A stretch of 18,623 nt of DNA from Veillonella sp. (GCA_018367495.1 JAGZGB010000030.1:1-18623), one strand, 5' to 3'; shown: positions 6,143-13,565, counted from the stretch's first letter. Numbers and translations: made by a program. Notes: generated by a model from the sequence alone, not told the origin.

Positions 6143-8578
6143 TTATTTCTCTAAAGTTTCAAAGAAATCGTTGGCGTGGTTAACTGCAGCGATACCGTCT
6201 TTAGCGTAGATATCTGCGCCAGCTTGATCTGCGTATTCTTGAGATACTACGGCGCCACCAACCATGACCTTAGTATTAAGGCCTGCAGCGCGAATAGCTG
6301 CAACAGTATTGTCAATTTGAGGCATTGTTGTAGTCATCAAGGAACAGATACCAACGAGGGCCGCTTTGTTGTCCTTAATAGCTTGAACGATGACTTCTGG
6401 ATCAACATCTTTACCAAGGTCAACGATTTTGTAACCATTGTTTTCAAGCAAGGCCGCTACGATATTTTTACCTAAATCGTGAATATCGCCTTTAACTGTT
6501 GCTACAACAACTGTGCCTTTATCTAAACTTTCACTAGCAGGAATAATTTCTTTAATTGTGTTGAAAGCAGCCTGCATTGTTTCAGCAGCAAGCATTACTT
6601 GTGGCAAGAATAATTTACCAGAACCGAATTTATCCCCTACTACGTTCATCGCTTCAGAAAGACCTTTTTTAGTAAGGTCTAATGGATCAATGCCATCTGC
6701 TAAGGCTTTTTTAACAAGATCTATAATAGCTTCTTTTTCACCTTGCTCTACGCAAGCACGGATATTAGCTAATGGATCATTGCTGTCGAAGGATTTCTTT
6801 TCAGGACCTTTTGGAGCAGCGTTACCAGGAGCACTTGTTTCGTCCTCATAGCCATATTCTTTGATGAATTCTGCAGAACCTGGATCCCAGCCTAATAATG
6901 TAGTGCTAGAAACAAATGCTTTTTTCGCTGGGTAGTTTAGAGGATTCATAATTGGTGTTGTTAAACCACATGCTAAAGCCATTGTTAAGAATTGGCCGTT
7001 CAAGTAAGGACGTTGTGGCATACCGAAGGAGATGTTGGACAAGCCCATTACTGTTGGAAAGCCAAATTTCTCTTTGTATAACTGTAATGTACGCAATGTT
7101 TGGCGTGCACTATCTTCACCACTGGCAAGTGTTAATACCAATGGATCTAGTAATAAGTCATGAGGTTTAAGACCATAGCCATAAGCACGATTTACGATAC
7201 TTTCAGCTAAAGCAACGCGGTCCTCTGCTTTTTCAGGAAGGTCACCACTGCAGATTGGCAAGCAAAGTAATGCTGCACCGTAACGTTTAGCCAATGGCAT
7301 AACGTGAGTGATGGACTCCTCTTCCCCGTTTACCGAGTTAATAAGAGCGCGGCCTGGATAGTTTTTAAGAGCTACTTCCATAGCTGCTGGATCCAATGTA
7401 TCGATGGACAAAGGTGTTTCAACGAGCATGGATAATTCGAAGATAGCACGTTCCATTAATGGTGTTTGGTCCATACCTGCTACGCCCATGTTTACGTCGA
7501 GAATGTCGGCACCTGCTTCTACTTGGTCTAACGCATCGCGTTTTACACGGATGAAAGAGCCATCGCGTAATTCTTGAGCCAGAACTTTACGGCCTGTAGG
7601 ATTGATGCGTTCACCGATAATAAGAGGTTTTGTATGATGACCTAATTCCAACAATTTAGTACGGCTCGTAATGATTGTTTTAGGTTCAATATGAGCACGT
7701 TCTTTAGGTGTATGTGTTTTCACAGCGTCAGAAATAGATTGAATATGTGCTGGTGTTGTACCGCAGCAGCCGCCTACATAGCTAGCACCTGCATCTACGA
7801 TTGGAAGCATCAATGGCCCCATTTCTTCTGCTGTAAGTGGGAATACAGTTTGTTTGTTAATTAATTGAGGCATACCTGCATTTGGTTGGCAGCTAATTGG
7901 CAAGTTTGTTACGCTAGCAATTTCCTCAATAAGAGGTGTGATTTGTTCAGGTCCAAGAGAACAGTTAATACCGATAATATCAGCACCCATAGCCTCTACG
8001 ATTGTAGTTGCAACTGCTGGGGGTGTGCCTGTAATAGTACGACCGTCTTCACTGAAAGAAAACTGACAGATAATTTGTACATCTTCTTTTGTTTTTCCTG
8101 CTGCTTCGCGAGCATCAAGAGATGCTAATAAAGCGGCACGCATTTCTTGTACGTCGATGATAGTTTCAATAATAATGAAATCTACGCCACCTTCAATCAA
8201 TGCTTCTGCTTGTTCACGATAGGTGTCATAAATAGAATCGAAGCTCATGTTGCCTAATGGTTGCAAAAAACGACCTGTAGGACCCATAGAACCAGCTATA
8301 CGAGCAGATGGTTTAACCTCTGCAATAGCCTCTTTTGCTACTTTTACCGCTGCAATATTGATTTCTCTTACGCGATCTTGTAAATCATAATCTTCTAACT
8401 TAAGACCACAAGCACCGAATGTATTGGTAGTAATAACATCACTGCCATGTTGTAAGTATTGAGCGTGAATATTCTTTACTACTTCTGGTTTTTCTATGTT
8501 AAATAATTCTGGACAATAGCCCTCTTCCAAGCCTGCAGCTTGAAGCATTGTGCCCATAGCACCGTCAAATATATACAT
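6143..8578 (-). CDS. metH: Cobalamin-dependent methionine synthase, catalytic part without activation domain
   Basis: It transfers the methyl group of methyl-THF to homocysteine through bound methylcobalamin. Three modules are visible: a homocysteine-binding barrel (residues 1 to about 290) with zinc ligands C206 in GINCSLGP and C271/C272 in GGCCGT; a pterin-binding barrel (about 315-560) starting at IGERINPTGRK; and a B12-binding cap plus Rossmann module (about 600-811) with DIHDLGK, whose histidine (about 700) is the lower axial cobalt ligand. The protein stops there and lacks the C-terminal SAM-binding reactivation module of 1,200-residue E. coli MetH. That module is encoded by the gene just upstream. 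The ATG at 8578 is preferred because AAAGGA lies 8 nt before it; the ATG at 8584 almost overlaps the ribosome site. Confidence 0.96.
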   Translation of the reverse strand: MYIFDGAMGTMLQAAGLEEGYCPELFNIEKPEVVKNIHAQYLQHGSDVITTNTFGACGLKLEDYDLQDRVREINIAAVKVAKEAIAEVKPSARIAGSMGPTGRFLQPLGNMSFDSIYDTYREQAEALIEGGVDFIIIETIIDVQEMRAALLASLDAREAAGKTKEDVQIICQFSFSEDGRTITGTPPAVATTIVEAMGADIIGINCSLGPEQITPLIEEIASVTNLPISCQPNAGMPQLINKQTVFPLTAEEMGPLMLPIVDAGASYVGGCCGTTPAHIQSISDAVKTHTPKERAHIEPKTIITSRTKLLELGHHTKPLIIGERINPTGRKVLAQELRDGSFIRVKRDALDQVEAGADILDVNMGVAGMDQTPLMERAIFELSMLVETPLSIDTLDPAAMEVALKNYPGRALINSVNGEEESITHVMPLAKRYGAALLCLPICSGDLPEKAEDRVALAESIVNRAYGYGLKPHDLLLDPLVLTLASGEDSARQTLRTLQLYKEKFGFPTVMGLSNISFGMPQRPYLNGQFLTMALACGLTTPIMNPLNYPAKKAFVSSTTLLGWDPGSAEFIKEYGYEDETSAPGNAAPKGPEKKSFDSNDPLANIRACVEQGEKEAIIDLVKKALADGIDPLDLTKKGLSEAMNVVGDKFGSGKLFLPQVMLAAETMQAAFNTIKEIIPASESLDKGTVVVATVKGDIHDLGKNIVAALLENNGYKIVDLGKDVDPEVIVQAIKDNKAALVGICSLMTTTMPQIDNTVAAIRAAGLNTKVMVGGAVVSQEYADQAGADIYAKDGIAAVNHANDFFETLEK

Positions 8579-8611
8579 AAACATCTTCCTTTATCATCCT
8601 AAATTCTAAAA

Positions 8612-8627
8612 TGTTTCACGTGAAACA
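8612..8627. promoter_or_regulatory. parS: parS site in the methionine operon
   Basis: TGTTTCACGTGAAACA is a perfect match to the widely conserved chromosomal parS palindrome bound by ParB/Spo0J. It sits in the 43-bp gap between the activation-domain gene and metH, directly next to the upstream gene's stop codon. Confidence 0.95.
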
Positions 8628-9395
8628 TTATTCTGTTGGTTGGCCTTTCATAGCGATACCAGAGGCTTCGGCTGTCGTTTTACTACAGCTTTCTTCTCCT
8701 TCATTATTAGTGGTTATAGATGCCTTTTCTGGTAATTTACGAGATGCACAATCCTTTTGGGAACAAGATGTGCATCCACGCTTTGTATTGATATCTTGAT
8801 CAGCTGGCATTAAACCAATAATAGCCGTTACAGATTTACGTGGGAACAATAAATAGTTCTCTGTTACTTGTAAGCCAATCATCTCTGTTTTAATAATTTT
8901 AGCTAATTGAGGCTGAATTTCTAATGGCCAGTTACCATAACCAGGACTAAAGCGCCATGTTGGTTTATAACCTTGCTTTTTAGCGATGGTATTGATAACT
9001 TCATTTACTTGATCCGCTACTTGTTCTACCGCTGTTGTAGCCGCTGCATCAAGTAGTAAACCTACAGTATAATTGCCTTGTTTAAATAACTGTTCACTGC
9101 GAATCTCTACATCTTCACCTACTGTTACGCCTAATACATAAACTTTTGTAGATTTTTCAAGATGTTTTTCAATGATGGAACCTTCAATTTTAAGTGGTGG
9201 ATTGCTCAAAACTGTTTTTGTTTCTGCATCATAATCATATTCTTGATATACACCTTTAGGTGTAGCTAATAATTGAATTTCCTTACATGCTTCGTCTACA
9301 TATTGTTGCGGAAAATCCTCTGCGTGACGAAGTCCTGCGTATCGTTTTACTTCTGCTTTATCGATGGCAGGAAGCATTCCGTTATAAATGGGCAT
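8628..9395 (-). CDS. Stand-alone methionine synthase activation-domain protein
   Basis: The 255-residue protein matches the vitamin B12-dependent methionine synthase activation domain, which binds S-adenosylmethionine for reductive methylation of inactive cob(II)alamin on MetH. The key sign is RFSPGYGNWPL at residues 148-158, which contains the family's SAM-binding RxxPGY motif. A tail with three cysteines (C208, C211, C216, pattern CTSCSQKDC) follows; such clusters are often seen in stand-alone members and could bind metal, but this is inference. The last 40 residues are polar and probably disordered. The start ATG at 9395 has AGGAGG 7 nt upstream. It is the first gene of the operon and precedes metH, the enzyme it should serve. 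Whether it uses flavodoxin or ferredoxin as electron donor cannot be seen. Confidence 0.9.
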   Translation of the reverse strand: MPIYNGMLPAIDKAEVKRYAGLRHAEDFPQQYVDEACKEIQLLATPKGVYQEYDYDAETKTVLSNPPLKIEGSIIEKHLEKSTKVYVLGVTVGEDVEIRSEQLFKQGNYTVGLLLDAAATTAVEQVADQVNEVINTIAKKQGYKPTWRFSPGYGNWPLEIQPQLAKIIKTEMIGLQVTENYLLFPRKSVTAIIGLMPADQDINTKRGCTSCSQKDCASRKLPEKASITTNNEGEESCSKTTAEASGIAMKGQPTE

Positions 9396-9410
9396 AGAAA
9401 CGCCTCCTTT

Positions 9411-9442
9411 TCAAAATAAAAAGCTCTGCGTATCCGTAGAGC
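9411..9442 (-). terminator. Terminator-like hairpin in the leader of the methionine operon (possible attenuator)
   Basis: On the minus strand, GCTCTACG and CGCAGAGC (9442-9435 with 9430-9423, one A-C mismatch, GATA loop) form a hairpin followed at once by TTTTTATTTTG. It ends only a few bases before the AGGAGG ribosome site of the first operon gene and about 90 nt after the predicted transcription start. A hairpin plus U-run here would end transcription early unless prevented. I found no SAM, cobalamin or T-box riboswitch consensus and no obvious antiterminator partner. Confidence 0.6.
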
Positions 9443-9535
9443 GTGTACTTAATCATTAGTATATTGTTTATAGATTAGATCAATCTCAAGATTTATCTAT
9501 TTTACGTCTATAAATATTATTACTATCTATTTAAT

Positions 9536-9564
9536 AGTATATAGATATAGATAATGCCTGTCAA
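9536..9564 (-). promoter_or_regulatory. Near-consensus sigma-70 promoter of the methionine operon
   Basis: On the minus strand, TTGACA (9564-9559), a 17-bp spacer and TATACT (9541-9536) match the housekeeping consensus in 11 of 12 positions. Transcription should begin near 9529, giving a leader of about 134 nt before the first ATG. Confidence 0.85.
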
Positions 9565-9722
9565 AGTATATAGGGCCTGTATTCTCATATAATTTATTAG
9601 TGTATTGATATAACTTCAAGCTATATCAAATTATATTTTAATCCTAAAAGTTATTATTGATAATGTTTTATATATTTTAGACTATTACATTAACTTAATA
9701 ATATTACAGCTTTATATTAGAT

Positions 9723-9738
9723 TGTTTCACGTGAAACA
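9723..9738. promoter_or_regulatory. parS: parS site
   Basis: A perfect TGTTTCACGTGAAACA palindrome in the gap between the methionine operon promoter and parA. Confidence 0.96.
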
Positions 9739-9827
9739 GTCTGATTGTTTTGATTAGTATAACTACATTTTTAATTATTTGTTTTTGAAAAATACATTAA
9801 AAAATTTTATTGTGTAATTTTAACTGG

Positions 9828-9848
9828 TTGGTATAATTTATATACCAA
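9828..9848. repeat. Palindromic hairpin TTGGTATA-5 nt-TATACCAA
   Basis: Perfect 8-bp arms around a 5-nt ATTTA loop, between two parS sites. It could be an operator for parA or for the divergent methionine operon; no known motif is assigned. Confidence 0.4.
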
Positions 9849-9929
9849 GTTTATATTTTTACTATAAAAATTTTTGTGGTAAAAACTTTTATATAGAGCA
9901 AGTTAATTAAGTTTTTGACTCTATTTAAA

Positions 9930-9945
9930 TGTTTCACGTGAAACT
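9930..9945. promoter_or_regulatory. parS: parS site with one mismatch
   Basis: TGTTTCACGTGAAACT differs from the perfect palindrome only in the last base, which is usually tolerated by ParB. Confidence 0.9.
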
Positions 9946-9994
9946 TTTATGTATATGTTTTACTTAAAATCGTATTAAGAAATTAAAAGTAAAA

Positions 9995-10010
9995 TGTTTC
10001 ACGTGAAACA
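9995..10010. promoter_or_regulatory. parS: parS site
   Basis: Perfect TGTTTCACGTGAAACA, 49 bp beyond the preceding site and about 210 bp upstream of the parA start. Confidence 0.96.
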
Positions 10011-10017
10011 ATCAAAA

Positions 10018-10050
10018 TTCTTTTTGCATATTTGAGAAATGCAAAAAGAA
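10018..10050. repeat. 12-bp hairpin upstream of parA
   Basis: TTCTTTTTGCAT (10018-10029) pairs perfectly with ATGCAAAAAGAA (10039-10050) around a 9-nt loop. It starts 7 bp after a parS site. On the minus strand it is followed by TTTTGATTG, so it could act as a weak terminator for antisense transcripts. Confidence 0.45.
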
Positions 10051-10172
10051 GTTAAGTTATATTATTTGCTAATATTTAATTATGTATATTATTAAATGAT
10101 GTGTTTAATAGATAAAATTATAGATGTTTTTTGAGAATTTAATTTGTAATTACCGTAAATATCGTTGTTTTA

Positions 10173-10181
10173 TGTTATAAT
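10173..10181 (+). promoter_or_regulatory. Extended -10 promoter candidate for parAB
   Basis: TGTTATAAT is a perfect TGn-TATAAT element about 40 bp upstream of the parA start codon. No good -35 box lies at 17 bp, which fits an extended -10 promoter. The start of transcription would be near 10188. Confidence 0.6.
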
Positions 10182-10221
10182 TAAAAAGAAACATTTTGAA
10201 CGAATATGTGAGGTGAATTAA

Positions 10222-10992
10222 GTGGGCAAAGTTATAGCTATTACAAATCAAAAAGGCGGTGTAGGTAAAACAACAACATCCGTAAATTTGAGTGCTTGTT
10301 TGGCTGATGCTGGTAAGAAAGTGTTGCTTGTTGATTTAGATCCACAAGGTAATGCTAGCTCTGGTTTAGGTATTGAAAAAGATGATTTAGAACTCTGTGT
10401 ACACGATGTTCTAATCGATGGTGAACCTATTGCTGATATTGTTCAGCCTACAATGCTTGAAAAGCTATTTGTAGCGCCTGCAACAATTCAATTGGCTGGT
10501 GCAGAAGTGGAACTAGTTTCCGTTGTTTCACGTGAAACAATGTTAAAAAAAGCATTGGAACCGGTACGTGATGAATATGATTTTATCATTATTGACTGCC
10601 CACCGTCTCTTGGTTTACTGACATTAAATGCTTTTACAGCAGCAGATAGCGTATTAATTCCAATTCAAAGTGAATTTTACGCATTAGAAGGGGTTAGCCA
10701 ACTAGTAAAAACCATAACAATTGTGCAACAAACATCTAATAAAGACCTTGAAATCGAAGGTGTTTTATTAACTATGTTTGATGGTCGTACAAATTTATCT
10801 ATTCAAGTTGCTGATGAAGTGAAAAAATTCTTTGGTAATAAAGTATATAAGACTATTATCCCTCGTAATGTACGTCTTAGCGAAGCACCAAGTTATGGGG
10901 AACCTATTATTGTATATGATCCAAAATCTAAGGGTGCCGATGTATATACGAAACTAGCTAAAGAAGTTATTAAAGCTTCAAAGACTAAATAA
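10222..10992 (+). CDS. parA: Chromosome partitioning ATPase ParA (Soj)
   Basis: ParA is a Walker-type ATPase that binds DNA non-specifically as an ATP dimer and works with ParB-parS to segregate origins; in Bacillus its homologue Soj also controls DnaA. The deviant Walker A KGGVGKTT is at residues 11-18, with the signature lysine K11. [11 protein letters not shown] follows at residues 34-44, and the Walker B segment [10 protein letters not shown] at about 117-126. The 256-residue length and lack of an N-terminal HTH place it with the small chromosomal type. The start is GTG, with AGGTG about 7 nt upstream. The gene carries a parS site at codons 101-106 (VVSRET). parB follows 54 bp downstream, almost certainly in the same transcript. 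Confidence 0.98.
   Translation: MGKVIAITNQKGGVGKTTTSVNLSACLADAGKKVLLVDLDPQGNASSGLGIEKDDLELCVHDVLIDGEPIADIVQPTMLEKLFVAPATIQLAGAEVELVSVVSRETMLKKALEPVRDEYDFIIIDCPPSLGLLTLNAFTAADSVLIPIQSEFYALEGVSQLVKTITIVQQTSNKDLEIEGVLLTMFDGRTNLSIQVADEVKKFFGNKVYKTIIPRNVRLSEAPSYGEPIIVYDPKSKGADVYTKLAKEVIKASKTK
10524..10539. promoter_or_regulatory. parS: parS site inside parA
   Basis: A perfect TGTTTCACGTGAAACA lies in the coding sequence, specifying the V-S-R-E-T residues at positions 102-106. ParA proteins often have a similar SRE segment here, so the amino-acid sequence is compatible with holding the site. Confidence 0.95.
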
Positions 10993-11046
10993 ATGTAATT
11001 ACAAATTGATAGATAGTCACTATATGTAAGGTGAGAGAGGTTAGTT

Positions 11047-11976
11047 ATGCCTAGAGAAGTTAAAAGCAAAAAAAGTAAATCATCCGGCTTGGGGAAGGGC
11101 CTTGGAAATTTAATGAAGGTGGACACAGTCGAGTCTGTATTACCTGAAAAGGAAATTCATGAACTACCAATTTCTGAGTTGGTTCCGAATGCAGATCAGC
11201 CTCGTAAAAGCTTTGATGAGGATAGTTTAGCTACATTAGCTGAATCTATTAAAAATCTTGGTATTTTTCAACCAATTGTAGTACGTAAACAAAAGAATAA
11301 ATACCAAATTGTAGCTGGTGAACGTCGTTATCGTGCTGCTATTATTGCAGGTTTAGAAACAGTACCAGTTATTGTAAAGAAATATAATACAGAAGAAATG
11401 ACAGAAGTGGCTCTCGTTGAAAATTTACAACGTGAAGGGTTGGATCCAATTGAAGAAGCTTTGGCGTACCAAGGTCTAATGGATACTTATAAACAAACAC
11501 AAGAAATGATCTCTGCTCGTTTAGGTCGCAGTCGTTCTTATATTGCAAACATGGTTCGTTTGTTAAAATTATGTGATTCTGTACAAAAAGATCTTATTGA
11601 AGGCGACTTAACAGTAGGTCAAGCGCGTCCATTGTTGGCATTACGTAGTGCTGCACAACAAATTGAAGCTGCCGAACGCATTAAAGAGGGCGAATTAAGT
11701 GCACGGCAAGCAGAGGCTCTTGTGAAGTCTATGCAAAATAAAACTCCTAAGACAAAGACTGTTAAGCCACAAAGTACTGCAGAAGTACGTGCACTTATGG
11801 ATCGTTTAAAACTTAGCCTAGGATCTCCTGTAAACATTAAGTTCCGTTCTGGTAAAAAGGTTCAAGGTAAGATTGAAATTGCCTTTTCTTCTGAAACAGA
11901 ATTAGAACGACTTATTGCTTATATGGATGGTCAAGATCATGCTGATGATACTGAAACTGTAGAGTTTAGAGTATAA
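11047..11976 (+). CDS. parB: Chromosome partitioning protein ParB (Spo0J)
   Basis: ParB binds parS, spreads along DNA as a CTP-dependent clamp, loads SMC and stimulates the ParA ATPase. The 309-residue protein has the lysine-rich N-terminal segment with GLGKGLGNLM (about residues 14-23) that contacts ParA. The ParB/Srx core follows, with GERRYRA at 91-97 and ENLQREGLDPIEEA at 125-138; both contribute to the CTP pocket. A helix-turn-helix (QEMISARLGRSRSYIANMVR, about 152-171) recognises parS. The C-terminal region (about 250-300) should dimerise. The ATG follows GAGAGG. It is 54 bp after parA, and the five parS sites in this window are its expected targets. Confidence 0.97.
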   Translation: MPREVKSKKSKSSGLGKGLGNLMKVDTVESVLPEKEIHELPISELVPNADQPRKSFDEDSLATLAESIKNLGIFQPIVVRKQKNKYQIVAGERRYRAAIIAGLETVPVIVKKYNTEEMTEVALVENLQREGLDPIEEALAYQGLMDTYKQTQEMISARLGRSRSYIANMVRLLKLCDSVQKDLIEGDLTVGQARPLLALRSAAQQIEAAERIKEGELSARQAEALVKSMQNKTPKTKTVKPQSTAEVRALMDRLKLSLGSPVNIKFRSGKKVQGKIEIAFSSETELERLIAYMDGQDHADDTETVEFRV

Positions 11977-11981
11977 TTGCT

Positions 11982-12019
11982 TAGCAATAGCAATAGCAAT
12001 AGCAATAGCAATAGCAATA
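11982..12019. repeat. Hexanucleotide tandem repeat (TAGCAA)x6
   Basis: Six perfect copies of TAGCAA plus two bases begin 5 bp after the parB stop codon. The preceding bases (ATTGCT) form an inverted copy of the unit, so a small hairpin is possible at the start of the array. A repeat of this purity usually varies in copy number between strains by slippage. It is non-coding; an effect on parB mRNA stability or hydF expression is possible but not shown. Confidence 0.95.
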
Positions 12020-12126
12020 CATAATCTCTTACTCGTTATTACTATGTAATTACTACATATAGTGGATTTTCAATTAAATAACATAATTGGTATACTAAAT
12101 TTGGAATAAATTATGTGAATTTAGTA

Positions 12127-12155
12127 ATGACAAATTGAGAACAATTTTGTATAAT
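12127..12155 (+). promoter_or_regulatory. Sigma-70 promoter candidate for hydF
   Basis: ATGACA (12127-12132), a 17-bp spacer and a perfect TATAAT (12150-12155) match the housekeeping consensus in 11 of 12 positions. Transcription should start near 12162, leaving a leader of about 83 nt. Confidence 0.75.
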
Positions 12156-12178
12156 GTAAATACAATTTACAATCCACG

Positions 12179-12210
12179 GTGAAAGCGTAGTCTACGGGCT
12201 ACGCTTTTAC
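12179..12210 (+). other. Hairpin in the hydF leader
   Basis: GTGAAAGCGTAG (12179-12190) pairs with CTACGCTTTTAC (12199-12210) through 12 bp, including one G-U wobble, around an 8-nt loop. It lies between the predicted transcription start and the hydF ribosome site. The tail is T-poor (TGTATTT), so it is a weak terminator at best. It may end read-through from parB or regulate hydF. Confidence 0.55.
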
Positions 12211-12244
12211 TGTATTTAAGAACTTTTGTATAAAAGGATAGACT

Positions 12245-13510
12245 ATGGAACAAACACCTAAAGCAAACCGCGTGCATATCGGTTTTTTCGGTCGTTGTAA
12301 CGCTGGTAAGTCTACATTGATTAATATGTTAACAGATCAGCCTGTATCTCTTGTATCTGAGGTGGCAGGGACAACGACAGACCCAGTGAGCAAATCTATG
12401 GAGATTTTGCCCCTAGGGCCTGTAGTGATAACTGATACGGCAGGTATAGACGATACAACTGAATTAGGTACGTTGCGGATGGAGAAGACAGAAGAGGTAG
12501 TGAAAAAGATTAACCTCGCTGTTTATGTACTTCGTACTGATGAAGACCCAACAGCTGATGATATGCATTGGTTAGGGCTTTTAAAACAAAATAATGTGCC
12601 TATTGCATTATTCATAAATGAAATTAATGCAGAAAATGACATAGAAAATAATAAAGAGAACAGTATAGAAAATAAAAGAGATACATCTACTTATGTTGAT
12701 GTTCATAAGGGTTTGTCTGAGTTAGCAACAGTGATTGGCTCCGCTAATTTTACATCTAAAGCTAAACGCTTAGAATTACTTGATCTATTAGGCGGTTTAA
12801 CACCTCTTGATGTAGAAGGAGACCAAACTCTTTTACAAGGATTAGTAGAAGAGGGGGATACCATAATCCTTGTATGTCCTATTGATAGTGCTGCTCCAAA
12901 AGGGCGCCTTATTTTGCCACAAGTACAAACGATTCGAGAAATTCTTGATTATAAAGGTTTAGCGCTAGTGTGCCAAACAGAAGAGTTACCTGCTATGATT
13001 AACTCTCTTAAGAAACCACCTAAAATGGTTATATGTGACTCTCAGGCTTTTGATCGCGTTGATGAGTTAACACCTGATACAATTCCGTTGACGTCTTTTT
13101 CTATTTTGATGGCACGTTTTAAGGGAAAACTACAAGACTTAGTGGCTGGTGTAGAGGCGATTAAGAATTTAAAACCAGGCTCTAAGGTGCTTATCAGTGA
13201 AGGTTGTACACATCGTCGTCAATGTGATGATATTGGAACTGTAAAAATTCCTAATCTTCTTAAGAAACAAGGGTATACAGATTTACAGCTAGAATTTACT
13301 AGTGGGGGTGCCTTCCCAAAAGATGTATCCCAGTATGATTTGATCATTCATTGTGGTGCTTGTATGCTCACGCGCCGCGAGGTGTTACGACGCATTGAAT
13401 GTGCTGTTGTACAAGGCACACCAATCGTAAATTACGGTGTACTCATAGCGGCTCTACATGGTATACTAGAACGGGCAATAAGCCCATTTCTTAGCGAATT
13501 AAAGGGGTAG
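12245..13510 (+). CDS. hydF: [FeFe]-hydrogenase H-cluster maturation GTPase HydF
   Basis: HydF is the scaffold that carries the di-iron subcluster built by HydE and HydG and delivers it to [FeFe]-hydrogenase. The N-terminal GTPase domain has G1 GRCNAGKS (residues 16-23), G2 TTTDPV (43-48) and G3 DTAG (64-67). The C-terminal cluster-binding domain has C321-x-H323 and H369-C370-x-x-C373, fitting the family CxH...HCxxC iron-sulphur pattern. The G4 site, normally NKxD, reads NEIN (125-128) and is followed by an Asn/Glu/Lys-rich insertion (about 129-148), which is unusual. The ATG at 12245 follows AAAGGA. HydE and HydG are not in this window. The family assignment is firm; GTP specificity is uncertain. 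Confidence 0.95.
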   Translation: MEQTPKANRVHIGFFGRCNAGKSTLINMLTDQPVSLVSEVAGTTTDPVSKSMEILPLGPVVITDTAGIDDTTELGTLRMEKTEEVVKKINLAVYVLRTDEDPTADDMHWLGLLKQNNVPIALFINEINAENDIENNKENSIENKRDTSTYVDVHKGLSELATVIGSANFTSKAKRLELLDLLGGLTPLDVEGDQTLLQGLVEEGDTIILVCPIDSAAPKGRLILPQVQTIREILDYKGLALVCQTEELPAMINSLKKPPKMVICDSQAFDRVDELTPDTIPLTSFSILMARFKGKLQDLVAGVEAIKNLKPGSKVLISEGCTHRRQCDDIGTVKIPNLLKKQGYTDLQLEFTSGGAFPKDVSQYDLIIHCGACMLTRREVLRRIECAVVQGTPIVNYGVLIAALHGILERAISPFLSELKG

Positions 13511-13556
13511 TTATTAAATTAAATTGCATGCAGTCATTTAACTTTCACAATAAGAA

Positions 13557-13565
13557 TGGTATAAT
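13557..13565 (+). promoter_or_regulatory. Extended -10 promoter candidate for the DUF4446-M23 pair
   Basis: TGGTATAAT is a perfect TGn-TATAAT element about 40 bp upstream of the start codon at 13607. The -35 region (TTTAAC) is poor. Confidence 0.5.

Larger units (their letters stand above)
9565..10172. other. AT-rich gap upstream of parA with three parS sites
   Basis: No gene is supported on either strand. Apart from the three parS palindromes listed separately, the stretch holds a perfect hairpin TTGGTATA/TATACCAA (9828-9848), a 12-bp hairpin (10018-10050) and long AT runs around 9850-9900. No cluster of DnaA boxes (TTATNCACA) was seen, so there is no basis for calling it oriC. Confidence 0.7.

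Noticed and set aside
9396..9529. Cobalamin, SAM or T-box riboswitch before the methionine operon
   Set aside because: None of the conserved core words of these families could be found in the roughly 134-nt leader, so only a generic terminator-like hairpin is reported.
9565..10172. Possible replication origin
   Set aside because: The stretch is AT-rich and near parAB, but no cluster of DnaA boxes matching TTATNCACA was found, and dnaA is not in the window.
11982..12019. CRISPR array
   Set aside because: The units are 6 bp and directly adjacent with no spacers; this is a simple sequence repeat.
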